In this document: positions 45,456-54,470 of the stretch, piece by piece
How the letters are laid out: every line of letters starts with the position of its first letter
Numbering within the stretch: the first letter of the stretch is position 1
DNA from: Spartinivicinus ruber
GTDB lineage: Bacteria > Pseudomonadota > Gammaproteobacteria > Pseudomonadales > Zooshikellaceae
Length of the DNA stretch: 64,000 bases
Direction: 5' to 3'
Assembly (NCBI RefSeq): GCF_011009015.1
Contig: NZ_CP048878.1
Span: forward strand, 6,109,001 to 6,173,000
The notes under the pieces: model-generated
Databases searched by the model: none
The model's input: only the letters and a program-made list of their open reading frames with translations
Told to the model about the DNA's origin: nothing
Position numbers and translations under genes: made by a program

Positions 45456-46863
45456 GCCTTCAATACGCCTTTTTTTATTTTCTGGTGTCCTGGGATTAGT
45501 GCTATTTAGTACATTGATTAGCTTAGTTATATCTTATCGAAACTCCCATCATGAGATAGAAGAGTTATTTGATGCTCAATTAGCAGAACAAGCTAGAGTA
45601 TTACTACCTATCGTCGAATATTATTATACGCAAAAAAATGCATTAACTGATACTGATGATATAAAATCAAATAAATCATATCCAACTAATGAAAACTTAC
45701 CATTTAATGAGGAAACTGGCCATCGATACGAAAAAAAAATTGCATTTCAGTTTTTAAATCCAAGAGGTGATTTATTAGTTCATTCTGCTAGCGCTCCCTC
45801 AGAACCCCTATTTAAACTACAACAAGGATATGTCAATATACGCTATCAGCAGCATAATTGGCGGTGTTTTCTACTGCAAAATCCTAAAACCCAACGTTGG
45901 CTATTAGTCGCAGAACGAGATGATGTTCGCGGAGAGCTAATTGAGGAAATCGTAGAACAAGGTATCAAGCCAATGGTATTACTTATTCCACTATTATGCT
46001 TTTTACTATGGCAAGTTCTACATTATGGTTTGCATCCTTTACAGCAACTCGCCAAAGATATTGCCAGTCGAAATCCTAACAATCTTGAGCCAGTAACAAG
46101 TGCTCCATATAGACGAGAAATTCAGCCTATTATTACAGCACTAAATCAACTATTTAAACGACTGCAACAAACAATACTTAGGGAAAAGCAATTCACATCT
46201 GAGGCTGCACATGAGCTACGTACTCCTTTAGCTGTTCTGGGTTTGTATGCACAAAATGCACTGCAAGCAACGGAAACAAAATCTAGAAATAATGCATTGA
46301 ATAAGCTTATATTAGGCATCGAACGTTGCAGCAGGTTAGTTAAACAGTTATTAACTCAAGCAAGGGTAGATAACGTTCAACAATTGGATTTCGAATCCAT
46401 TTCTTTAAATGACCTTGTGCGGGAAACAATTGCAGAACGGATGCCACTAGCACTACACAAGCAACAGCAAGTAACATTTAATACAGATGAGAAAACTATT
46501 TTATTTAAAGGCCAACCCACTTGGTTAGAAATATTGACAAGCAATTTATTGGATAATGCAATTCATTATTCACCTGTTAAAGGAAAGATTAACATCAACC
46601 TAAAAAAACAAGAAAACCAAATTGAACTGCAAATACAAGATTCGGGACCAGGTGTACCCGATCAAGATATACCACGTTTAACAACACGATTTTATAGAGG
46701 AAATTCTTCTAGCTCATCCGGTGTTGGACTAGGATTGGCTATCGTCGAGAAAATAGTTGCATTACATCATGGGAATATACAGTTTACTAACAGAAGTGAT
46801 GATCACTCAGGACTGATAGTGACTGTACAGTTACCCTTAGAACTAAGCGATTACCACCAGTAA
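45433..46863 (+). CDS. Sensor histidine kinase (QseC/PmrB-like)
   Basis: Membrane sensor kinase of 476 residues starting at a GTG inside the regulator gene. Two transmembrane helices (about 12-32 and 177-198) enclose a periplasmic domain of about 145 residues, followed by a HAMP-like linker, the dimerisation segment SEAAHELRTPLAVL with His260, and the ATPase domain: NLLDNAIHYS (N box), DSGPGVPD (G1) and GVGLGLAIVEKI (G2). The sensed signal is unknown. Its partner is the overlapping regulator. Confidence 0.92.
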   Translation: MLKKYLPEPSIRLFLFSGVLGLVLFSTLISLVISYRNSHHEIEELFDAQLAEQARVLLPIVEYYYTQKNALTDTDDIKSNKSYPTNENLPFNEETGHRYEKKIAFQFLNPRGDLLVHSASAPSEPLFKLQQGYVNIRYQQHNWRCFLLQNPKTQRWLLVAERDDVRGELIEEIVEQGIKPMVLLIPLLCFLLWQVLHYGLHPLQQLAKDIASRNPNNLEPVTSAPYRREIQPIITALNQLFKRLQQTILREKQFTSEAAHELRTPLAVLGLYAQNALQATETKSRNNALNKLILGIERCSRLVKQLLTQARVDNVQQLDFESISLNDLVRETIAERMPLALHKQQQVTFNTDEKTILFKGQPTWLEILTSNLLDNAIHYSPVKGKININLKKQENQIELQIQDSGPGVPDQDIPRLTTRFYRGNSSSSSGVGLGLAIVEKIVALHHGNIQFTNRSDDHSGLIVTVQLPLELSDYHQ

Positions 46864-46866
46864 AAT

Positions 46867-46889
46867 AGTGACAACTATTTATAGTCACT
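46867..46889. terminator. Weak bidirectional hairpin between kinase and SCO genes
   Basis: AGTGAC (46867-46872) and GTCACT (46884-46889) form a 6-bp inverted repeat with an 11-base AT-rich loop in the 31-bp gap between the convergent kinase and SCO genes. No long T-run follows, so it is a weak candidate. Confidence 0.35.
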
Positions 46890-46894
46890 TCAAC

Positions 46895-47542
46895 TCAATT
46901 AAACTGTCCAACAATTGAACCCATCACCGTAACTAGCTTATCTGTATTTAATGGTGGTTTAATAAAGGCATGATAGTCTCCCTTTGGATTGATAACGATT
47001 AAATTACCACTATGGTCTACCAAATAGTTTTCATCTTTAGGATTAACAACAGGTGAAAAGGGAATATTTAGTTGATTTGCCAGATTATAGATAGATTTAA
47101 TATCCCCTGTTACTCCAAGAAAGGTTTCATCAAAGTAAGGGACATAGCTTGCTAACTGATCAACTGAATCACGATTAGGATCAACACTCACAAATACATA
47201 GTTTATTTGTTCTGCAATATCTGCATACTTTTCAGTTAATTGTTGTTTGAGCTGCTTTAATTCTGTAAGGGTGGTCGGGCATATATCAGGACAAGATGTA
47301 TAACCAAAAAACATAATTGTCCACTTATCTTTCAATTGTTCATTGGTAAATGGCTGCTTTTTATGGGAAGAGAGTTTAAAATCAGCCAGTGAACGCGGTG
47401 TTTTCAGTATATAAGCACCTTGAAGCTGCAGCTGTTCTGGTGATAACAATGGCATACTGGTTACTTTATTCACTAACAATACAACACATAAAACGATAAA
47501 TATGATACAGCCCGCTACTGTAAATTTTATATTTTTACTCAT
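46895..47542 (-). CDS. SCO1/SenC family copper chaperone
   Basis: Membrane-anchored thioredoxin-fold copper-binding protein of 215 residues with an N-terminal helix (about 7-27). The copper site is GYTSCPDICPTTL (CxxxC), with the conserved His in LVDHSGNL. It helps assemble the CuA centre of cytochrome c oxidase subunit II in the periplasm. It is the last gene of the cox assembly cluster (after ctaB). Confidence 0.92.
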   Translation of the reverse strand: MSKNIKFTVAGCIIFIVLCVVLLVNKVTSMPLLSPEQLQLQGAYILKTPRSLADFKLSSHKKQPFTNEQLKDKWTIMFFGYTSCPDICPTTLTELKQLKQQLTEKYADIAEQINYVFVSVDPNRDSVDQLASYVPYFDETFLGVTGDIKSIYNLANQLNIPFSPVVNPKDENYLVDHSGNLIVINPKGDYHAFIKPPLNTDKLVTVMGSIVGQFN

Positions 47543-47560
47543 TAACTTTTCCTTAGTCTT

Positions 47561-48463
47561 TTAATATGTAGCTAAGTTGATAGGTATATAATGATCCACA
47601 AGCAAGGCAACAAATAAGAGCATCAAGTAAGTAATTGAAAATTTAAATGTTTTAATTGCTACATGAGGAACAGCATCTTTATAAAGTAACACTGTCCAAT
47701 AGAAAAACCGCAAACCAAGTAAAATTGCGCTTACTAAGTATAGTAAACTACTCATGCCAGTAAGGAATGGCAGTACACTAACCAATAATAAAATTATGGT
47801 ATAAAGCAAAATATGCAGCTTTGTATAAGGCTCTCCATGAGTAACTGGTAACATAGGTATATCAACTGCCGCATATTCTTTCTTACGATGAATTGCCAAA
47901 GCCCAAAAATGAGGGGGGGTCCAGGCAAAAATAATTAATACCAGTAATAAGCTATTTGGCTCCAACTGATTAGTGACAGCAGTCCAGCCAAGTAACGGTG
48001 GCGCAGCACCGGCTAAACCGCCAATTACAATATTTTGTGGAGTAGCCCGCTTTAAAAACATTGTATAAATAACTGCATAACCAATCAATGAGGCTAAAGT
48101 TAACCAAGCTGTTAATGGATTAACCAGCCAAACCAAGATACAAATTCCAGATAAGCCCAGTAATGCTGCAAATATCATAGCCTGGTGGTTATCAATTTTA
48201 CCTTGTGGGATTGGCCGCTTGTTTGTTCTAGCCATTACTTGATCAATGCGTTTATCAACTAAATGATTAATCACAGCGGCTGATGCTGCACAAGCAGCAA
48301 TACCTAAGTTACCAAAAATTAAAGCATTGAGTGGAACCCAACCCGATGTAGCCAAGCACATACCAATAATGGCTGTTAACATTAATAGAGCAACCACTTT
48401 AGGTTTACATAACTCCAAATAGTCACGCCAATTTGCCTGGGTAGCTGTTAATATTTTATTCAT
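47561..48463 (-). CDS. ctaB: Protoheme IX farnesyltransferase (heme O synthase)
   Basis: Polytopic UbiA-family prenyltransferase of 300 residues that farnesylates heme b to heme O. The first Asp-rich region is [21 protein letters not shown] and the second is [18 protein letters not shown]. About nine hydrophobic helices are visible. It precedes SCO and follows the heme A synthase gene, forming the heme a branch of the cox locus. Confidence 0.94.
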   Translation of the reverse strand: MNKILTATQANWRDYLELCKPKVVALLMLTAIIGMCLATSGWVPLNALIFGNLGIAACAASAAVINHLVDKRIDQVMARTNKRPIPQGKIDNHQAMIFAALLGLSGICILVWLVNPLTAWLTLASLIGYAVIYTMFLKRATPQNIVIGGLAGAAPPLLGWTAVTNQLEPNSLLLVLIIFAWTPPHFWALAIHRKKEYAAVDIPMLPVTHGEPYTKLHILLYTIILLLVSVLPFLTGMSSLLYLVSAILLGLRFFYWTVLLYKDAVPHVAIKTFKFSITYLMLLFVALLVDHYIPINLATY

Positions 48464-48489
48464 ATCATTATCCCTCCTACGCTACCAAA

Positions 48490-49557
48490 TTATGCATTAC
48501 TTATTTCCTGCCTATTAATTTTATATAGCTGATAATTCAATCCAACTAATGACACAAGCAATAATGCACCACATGCATTATGTGCTACAGCGACAAGCAA
48601 TGGAATAAACCACATGATATTACTAACACCGAGCGAAAGCTGAGCAATAAGTATTATCAAAACACTAACAGTCCAATTATTAATAATTTTTTGACTAGTT
48701 TTATCAATATAATTGTGCTTATTACGAAACAAGCTAAAACACATATAACCAAGAAAAACAGTGGTTATCATTGCCCCAATACGATGTGTCATATGAATAG
48801 CTGTACGAGCATTACTATCCATTATTCCACCTAAATAATTAGGGCCTATTTGCTGGAAAATATTAAATCCTTGGCTAAAATCCATCTCTGGCCAAAAACT
48901 ATTATGACAAGTTGGAAAATCTAAACAGGCAATAGCCGCATAGTTTGAACTAGTCCATCCACCTAACATAATTTGAAACACTACAATGATAAGTCCAGTA
49001 CTCGCTAAAGCTCTATATTTTGATAAGTTATTTCCAACTGATACTCTTTTTTGTTGGGTACTTATACTTTTGACAGTTCGTAGTCTAAGCGTAAGTAAAA
49101 ATAACAAGCTGAATGTTGTAAAACCACCAATTAAATGCGCAAGTACCACTTGAGGCCACAGTTTCAAAGTAACGGTCCACATGCCAAATGCCGCTTGAAT
49201 AATCACCATAACAAGTAAAAATAGAGGTAATTTAATTGGGTAACACTTATCTTTCTTATGCTCCCGGTAGGCAACAATTGTTATCATTAGTATAAATAAA
49301 CCTAAAGTACCAGCAAGATAACGATGGATCATTTCTGGCCAACCTTTAGCTATTTCAACCGGCATTTCAGGATAACGTAAATTGGCTTCTGCTATATCTG
49401 CACTAGTAGCTGGCACAGTTAAAAACCCATAACAACCCGGCCAATCAGGACAGCCAAGCCCAGCGTCAACTAGTCGGGTATAAGCACCTAAAATAACAAC
49501 ACAGGCAGCTAAAGTTGTGGTTAAGAGAGCTAACCAATAACCTGCTTTTACCTTCAT
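48490..49557 (-). CDS. ctaA: Heme A synthase (COX15/CtaA)
   Basis: Membrane oxygenase of 355 residues converting heme O to heme A. The N-terminus has RLVDAGLGCPDWPGCYGF and WPEMIHRYLAG, with His residues likely to be heme ligands; later segments MTHRIGAM and VAHNACGALL provide further His. About eight transmembrane helices are expected. Its presence with ctaB marks the oxidase of this locus as an aa3 type. Confidence 0.95.
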   Translation of the reverse strand: MKVKAGYWLALLTTTLAACVVILGAYTRLVDAGLGCPDWPGCYGFLTVPATSADIAEANLRYPEMPVEIAKGWPEMIHRYLAGTLGLFILMITIVAYREHKKDKCYPIKLPLFLLVMVIIQAAFGMWTVTLKLWPQVVLAHLIGGFTTFSLLFLLTLRLRTVKSISTQQKRVSVGNNLSKYRALASTGLIIVVFQIMLGGWTSSNYAAIACLDFPTCHNSFWPEMDFSQGFNIFQQIGPNYLGGIMDSNARTAIHMTHRIGAMITTVFLGYMCFSLFRNKHNYIDKTSQKIINNWTVSVLIILIAQLSLGVSNIMWFIPLLVAVAHNACGALLLVSLVGLNYQLYKINRQEISNA

Positions 49558-49576
49558 CTATTACTCTCCACTACAA

Positions 49577-50194
49577 TTAACCAACCCTTGATACTTTTAG
49601 TAGATGCTTAATATCTGTTAATATTTCTTTTCCAGAATGCTGCTGGGTGTAATACATCATAATATTACCTAGTGGATCTGCTAGTAATATTTTATTTTTC
49701 AGTTCAGGAACCTTATTTTTTAGTTGTTGCTCTATATTTTCTTTGTCAGTACTGGCAATATTGATCTTAGGGTGTAATTTCATAATTACATTTACTACTT
49801 TGTTAAACTCTGACTGCTGTTTATTATGAGTTAGTGGTGTGTTATTTAACGAAATAAAAATTCTTTCTAATCGATCAGCTTCTTTTCCAAGCGCAATATG
49901 TACTTGCCTGGTTAAATATAGTTGCTGCTGGCACTGCTTATCACAGCCATCATTTGCCAGGACTATCAATTTCCAAGTCTGATCATCAAAAGTCGTAGGC
50001 CGATCATTGGATGACAACGACTCTAGCTTTAATACTTGTAAGTCGACCGGCGGTAAAATTAGCTCACCATTGTTAGTTCGACCAATATTTTTAAAAATAC
50101 CCGTATTATAGCTAAGGTAAGCTGCCACTATGCCCAGAATAGGCAAACCTAGTATGCTCGTTAATAGCAGCTTTGCTTTAGTTTGTTTACTCAA
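49577..50194 (-). CDS. Cox-locus membrane-anchored protein, function unknown
   Basis: Protein of 205 residues with one N-terminal transmembrane helix (about 9-29). It then has a periplasmic domain including LIVLANDGCDKQCQQQLYLTRQ (a CxxxC spacing like thioredoxin-fold SCO proteins) and ILLADPLGNIMMYY. Similar proteins sit between surf1 and ctaA in Pseudomonas oxidase loci, as I recall. The fold and the CxxxC suggest a copper or redox role in oxidase assembly, which is inference. Confidence 0.65.
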   Translation of the reverse strand: MSKQTKAKLLLTSILGLPILGIVAAYLSYNTGIFKNIGRTNNGELILPPVDLQVLKLESLSSNDRPTTFDDQTWKLIVLANDGCDKQCQQQLYLTRQVHIALGKEADRLERIFISLNNTPLTHNKQQSEFNKVVNVIMKLHPKINIASTDKENIEQQLKNKVPELKNKILLADPLGNIMMYYTQQHSGKEILTDIKHLLKVSRVG

Positions 50195-50219
50195 CTGTAT
50201 GACTCCTTCACTTCTATAT

Positions 50220-50948
50220 TTATTTATTTTTATATATAAATCGCAAAAACAGTAATAAAATAATTACAGCCATTGCAAACCACTGCACTGCATACCCCCA
50301 ATGTTTTTCTGGTGAAATATTTATCAACTTGTAATGGGGAGTAAAAGCCCCTTCTTGCGGCTTATCTAGTCTTATTAAATAAAAATTTGTTAAATTGAAT
50401 ATTTTTTTTAGTTGTTTAGTATCCAGCGCTTGTACTATTTTTGGCCAATCACTGGCTAATGCTTCTTTACTAAGTAGAAAGGGTTTAGACAGTTGATTGA
50501 ATAATATTCCCACTAATTTTAGCTGCTCATTATATTCAGGCACTTCTGGCAATTGGTCCCTTCTTGTTATTGGCCCAATCCAACCTCTGTCCACTAGCAC
50601 TAACCGCCCTTGCTCTGTTACAAAAGGTGAAATAACATTAAATCCTACTCTTCCATTAACTATCTGATTGTCAAGTAAAATATGTTGATTGCGAATAAAG
50701 CTTCCTTTACTTATCACATACCGGTAATTAATATCATCACGATTATTTTTATTTTCAGTACTACTCAGAAACTGATCAAGATCGACTGGCTCACCAGAGC
50801 TTTTTTGGATGAATTTTTCTTGTAAAGTTACCTTTTCATAGCCACGGGATATTTGCCAAATTCCCAATACAGTTGTAGTAGTAATTACTATTAATACTAG
50901 TATTGATAGTTGATAGTGCTTTACAATATTATTCAGTAATAACTTCAT
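50220..50948 (-). CDS. SURF1 family oxidase assembly protein
   Basis: Protein of 242 residues with two transmembrane helices (about 13-31 and 218-236) flanking a periplasmic domain, the classic SURF1 layout. Family features: GIWQISRG at the start, LLDNQIVNGRVGFNVISPFV, LVDRGWIGP and HWGYAVQWFAMAVIILLLF at the end. SURF1 helps insert heme a into subunit I. Confidence 0.92.
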   Translation of the reverse strand: MKLLLNNIVKHYQLSILVLIVITTTTVLGIWQISRGYEKVTLQEKFIQKSSGEPVDLDQFLSSTENKNNRDDINYRYVISKGSFIRNQHILLDNQIVNGRVGFNVISPFVTEQGRLVLVDRGWIGPITRRDQLPEVPEYNEQLKLVGILFNQLSKPFLLSKEALASDWPKIVQALDTKQLKKIFNLTNFYLIRLDKPQEGAFTPHYKLINISPEKHWGYAVQWFAMAVIILLLFLRFIYKNK

Positions 50949-51044
50949 TAATCTAAATCATATTACCTTATTAACGATTTAAAGGCTCAATTGTTTAAAT
51001 ACATGTAGAACTTTCACTCAACTTATAAACAGCAGGTTGCTATT

Positions 51045-51266
51045 GTGTGGATTAAAATTACTATTCTTATTTTATTATTTGCTGTTGTTTCAAGCTTAGT
51101 AGCAGGCTTTTACTTTCTTATCCACGATGAAAGTAAAACTGGCCGCTTAGTTAAATCATTAACATTAAGAGTTTCTCTTACTGTGATGATTATTATTCTA
51201 CTTATTTATGGTTACTATTCTGGTGAACTAGCTCCTAACACCCCATGGATACATACTTTTGAGTAA
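51045..51266 (+). CDS. DUF2909 twin-transmembrane protein
   Basis: Small membrane protein of 73 residues from a GTG at 51045. It has two hydrophobic helices (about 4-24 and 42-62) linked by HDESKTGRLVKSLTLRVSL. It matches the DUF2909 twin-TM family found near cytochrome c oxidase genes, where it lies between coxC and surf1. It reads opposite to its neighbours. No function is established. Confidence 0.8.
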   Translation: MWIKITILILLFAVVSSLVAGFYFLIHDESKTGRLVKSLTLRVSLTVMIIILLIYGYYSGELAPNTPWIHTFE

Positions 51267-51278
51267 ATTTCATGCTTT

Positions 51279-51302
51279 CTCCCCCATTTTTTAAAGGGGG
51301 AG
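51279..51302. terminator. GC hairpin between DUF2909 gene and coxC
   Basis: CTCCCCC (51279-51285) and GGGGGAG (51296-51302) form a perfect 7-bp GC stem with a 10-base AT loop, located 12 bp after the DUF2909 stop and about 50 bp after the coxC stop. It could end both convergent transcripts. No T-run follows on the plus strand. Confidence 0.5.
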
Positions 51303-51352
51303 GCAAGATTTACTATACTCCTACCGTAACACTTTCTCTGATAGAAAGGTAT

Positions 51353-52243
51353 TTAAAACACATAAACAAAGATAAACAATCCTATCCATACTACATCGAC
51401 AAAGTGCCAATACCAACTTGCTGCTTCAAAAGCAAAATGTTTTTCACCACTAAAGTGCCCTTTATATATCCGAATTAACATAATGGTGAGCATAATGGCA
51501 CCGAGTGTTACATGAGCACCATGAAACCCCGTTAAGATAAAAAATGTTGAGCCATAAATACCAGCATTTAAAGTAAGACCTAACTCATTATAAGCATGGA
51601 TATATTCTTCTGCTTGAAAGAATAAGAATGCATAACCAAGTATTAAAGTTGCAATTAACCACCCCTTGACTTTACCTCGATCATTTTCTCTTAACTTATG
51701 ATGTGCAAAAGTTAATGTTACGCTAGAAGTCACCAAAAGTATGGTATTTAATAAAGGAATTTCCCAAGGCTCTATAATACCTTTAGCACCTGGAAATAGT
51801 TTATTATCTGGGTTACTCATCAATGGCCAAGCACTTTCAAACTCAGGCCAAAGCAATTTATGAGTCATATCCGCATGCCCCTCCCCTCCCAACCAAGGTA
51901 CAGAAAGATTACGCACATAGAATAAAGTGCCAAAAAAAGCGGCAAAGAACATAACTTCAGAAAAAATAAACCAGCACATTCCCCAACGAAAGGTACGATC
52001 CATTTGTGGGCTATAAAGACCTGCCCGGCTTTCTCTAATAACATTACTAAACCAGCCAAACAGCATATAAGCCATAATTGCTGCACCAGTAAATAAAATC
52101 CAGTGAGCAGAAGAGTCTTTCACTCCTTGTGCACTGTCATTTAATAAACTGGCAGCGCCGTAAACAGTGGTGAAGAGCCCAACTGAAGCAATGATTGGCC
52201 ACTTACTCTGGGCCGGTACATAATAGGAGCTTTCGGTTGTCAT
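51353..52243 (-). CDS. coxC: Cytochrome c oxidase subunit III
   Basis: Integral membrane subunit of 296 residues with about seven helices. Conserved parts include FIFSEVMFFAAFFGTLFYVR, the Glu-containing GFHGAHVTLGAIML and SWYWHFVDVVWIGLFIFVYV at the C-terminus. It is the last gene of the structural cluster coxB-coxA-ctaG-coxC. Confidence 0.96.
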   Translation of the reverse strand: MTTESSYYVPAQSKWPIIASVGLFTTVYGAASLLNDSAQGVKDSSAHWILFTGAAIMAYMLFGWFSNVIRESRAGLYSPQMDRTFRWGMCWFIFSEVMFFAAFFGTLFYVRNLSVPWLGGEGHADMTHKLLWPEFESAWPLMSNPDNKLFPGAKGIIEPWEIPLLNTILLVTSSVTLTFAHHKLRENDRGKVKGWLIATLILGYAFLFFQAEEYIHAYNELGLTLNAGIYGSTFFILTGFHGAHVTLGAIMLTIMLIRIYKGHFSGEKHFAFEAASWYWHFVDVVWIGLFIFVYVF

Positions 52244-52293
52244 TTACACTAATCTCCATTGCATTTTATTTTTCTGTATTCTGCTTTTAGGCA

Positions 52294-52851
52294 CTAACTA
52301 TCCATATTGCCTGCAATTGTTTCCGTCACATCAAATAAGGTATATGACAGGGTTAACTTTGTTATATGTTTTGGTATTTCCTGATCAATAACAAACCGCA
52401 TAGGCATTATAACTTCTTCACCTGCCTGTAATGTTTGCTGTTCAAAACAAAAGCATTCTGTTTTTTGTAAAAATGTGGTCCCTTCTGTTGGACTTATACT
52501 GGGTACCGCTTGACTACTTCGAGTAATATTTGTTGGATTTTTAGCAAAAAACTCAACGCTATTTAACTGACCAGGATAAACTTTAACTTGTGACACAATA
52601 GGTCTAAATTCCCACCTAGCACCTTCGCCCAGGTTAGTAATAAATTGCACCGTGATTTGTCGTGATTTATCTATTGCAGCTGGCGTACTTTTATATTGGT
52701 AAGCTTGACTATTAGTTTTACCATTCAGCCCAGTTACCTCACAAAACACATCATATAAAGGAACTAAAGCAAAACCAAAGCCAAACATACCTATTACCAC
52801 TAGGCTAAGTTTGATAACAGTCTTTCTGATTGCCTGTTGCGCCACATTCAT
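52294..52851 (-). CDS. ctaG: Cytochrome c oxidase assembly protein CtaG (Cox11)
   Basis: Copper chaperone that delivers copper to the CuB site of subunit I; 185 residues from an ATG at 52851 (MNVAQQAIRKT). The frame is open much further upstream, inside coxA, but that part has no homology. A transmembrane helix (about 14-32) precedes the periplasmic domain with DVFCEVTGLNGKT and the copper-binding segment KTECFCFEQQTL. It starts about 8 bp after the coxA stop; a start at 52869 would overlap coxA. Confidence 0.93.
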   Translation of the reverse strand: MNVAQQAIRKTVIKLSLVVIGMFGFGFALVPLYDVFCEVTGLNGKTNSQAYQYKSTPAAIDKSRQITVQFITNLGEGARWEFRPIVSQVKVYPGQLNSVEFFAKNPTNITRSSQAVPSISPTEGTTFLQKTECFCFEQQTLQAGEEVIMPMRFVIDQEIPKHITKLTLSYTLFDVTETIAGNMDS

Positions 52852-52858
52852 CACGAAC

Positions 52859-54451
52859 TTACTTGACATCAGGTGGCGTAGAAAATGTGTGGTAAGGCGC
52901 TGGTGATGGTAAAGTCCATTCAAGGCCTTCTGCATCTTCCCACACTTGAGCAGGTGCTTTTTTACCACCCACAATTGTCTTAATAACAATAAAAAGAAAT
53001 AAGAGTTGGGTTGCACCAAACAAGAAGGCTCCCACACTGGACATCATATTAAAGTTGGCAAATTGTAAGGAATAATCAGGAATCCTTCTTGGCATACCAG
53101 CCAAACCAACAAAATGCATTGGGAAAAAGGCCATATTCATCCCAATGAAAGACAACCAAAAGTGGGTTTTGCCCAGCAGCTCATCGTACATATGACCGGT
53201 CCATTTTGGCAGCCAGTAATAAACGCCTGCATAAATACCAAAAATTGCACCTGGTACTAACACATAATGAAAGTGTGCAACTACAAAATAAGTGTCGTGG
53301 TACTGAAAATCCGAAGGTGCAATAGCCAACATCAATCCTGAAAATCCACCTATGGTGAATAAGATAACAAAGGCGACTGCAAACAGCATAGGGGTTTCAA
53401 AAGTTAGTGATCCCCGATACATAGTAGTTACCCAGTTAAATACTTTTACCCCTGTTGGCACAGCAATTAACATGGTGGCATACATGAAGAATAATTCACC
53501 AGTCAATGGTATACCCACAGTAAACATGTGATGAGCCCATACAATAAACGACAGAAAAGCTATCGATGCTGTTGCATAAACCATGGAGGTGTAACCGAAT
53601 AAGGGCTTTCTAGAAAATGTTGGTATGATTGCTGACACAGCCCCAAAGGCAGGCAGAATCATAATATATACTTCAGGATGACCAAAAAACCAAAAAACAT
53701 GCTGGAACAATAAAGGATCACCACCACCACCAGCATTAAAAAAGCTGGTGCCAAAGTGAATATCCATCAACATCATGGTCACTACACCGGCCAATACAGG
53801 CATAACCGCAATTAACAAAAATGCCGTGATTAACCAAGTCCAGACAAATAACGGCATCTTCATCATCGTCATACCAGGAGCACGTAAATTAAGGATGGTT
53901 GCAATAATATTAATCGCTCCCATAATGGAAGACATCCCCATCATGTGCACAGACAAAATAAAGAAAGTAACCGAAGGTGGTGCATAAGTTGTTGAAAGTG
54001 GCGCGTAGAAAGTCCAACCAAAATTTGGTGCACCACCTTCCATAAACAATGAGCTGATTAAAATAAAGAAGGCAAAAGGTAAAATCCAAAAGCTCCAGTT
54101 ATTCATCCTTGGCATAGCCATATCAGGTGCACCAATCATCATTGGCACCATCCAGTTGGCTAAACCCACAAAAGCGGGCATAACTGCACCAAATACCATA
54201 ATTAAGCCATGCAAGGTGGTCATTTGGTTGAAAAACTCAGGCTCAACAATTTGTAAGCCTGGTTGAAATAACTCCGAGCGAATAACCATTGCCATGATTC
54301 CACCCGTAAGAAACATGGCAAAACTAAACCATAAATACATTGTTCCAATGTCTTTGTGGTTAGTGGTTAATACCCAGCGCATAAACCCTTTAGCAGGACC
54401 ATGATGATGGTCATCAGCTGTGTGGGTATGATCATCAATAACAGCACTCAT
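52859..54451 (-). CDS. coxA: Cytochrome c oxidase subunit I (aa3 type)
   Basis: Catalytic subunit of 530 residues with about twelve transmembrane helices, binding heme a, heme a3 and CuB. The His-Tyr cofactor region is WFFGHPEVYIMILPAFG, the CuB His pair is in IVWAHHMFTVG, and the heme ligands are in YFVVAHFHYVLVPGAIFG. The N-terminus is His/Asp-rich (DDHTHTADDHHHGP). It is a type A heme-copper oxidase by these motifs. It lies 19 bp after coxB. Confidence 0.97.
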   Translation of the reverse strand: MSAVIDDHTHTADDHHHGPAKGFMRWVLTTNHKDIGTMYLWFSFAMFLTGGIMAMVIRSELFQPGLQIVEPEFFNQMTTLHGLIMVFGAVMPAFVGLANWMVPMMIGAPDMAMPRMNNWSFWILPFAFFILISSLFMEGGAPNFGWTFYAPLSTTYAPPSVTFFILSVHMMGMSSIMGAINIIATILNLRAPGMTMMKMPLFVWTWLITAFLLIAVMPVLAGVVTMMLMDIHFGTSFFNAGGGGDPLLFQHVFWFFGHPEVYIMILPAFGAVSAIIPTFSRKPLFGYTSMVYATASIAFLSFIVWAHHMFTVGIPLTGELFFMYATMLIAVPTGVKVFNWVTTMYRGSLTFETPMLFAVAFVILFTIGGFSGLMLAIAPSDFQYHDTYFVVAHFHYVLVPGAIFGIYAGVYYWLPKWTGHMYDELLGKTHFWLSFIGMNMAFFPMHFVGLAGMPRRIPDYSLQFANFNMMSSVGAFLFGATQLLFLFIVIKTIVGGKKAPAQVWEDAEGLEWTLPSPAPYHTFSTPPDVK

Positions 54452-54470
54452 TAGCTGACTCCTATCCTTT

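Noticed and set aside
51272-51478. Plus-strand frame of 68 codons overlapping the end of coxC
   Set aside because: It includes the GC hairpin at 51279, runs antisense to coxC and has no recognisable features.
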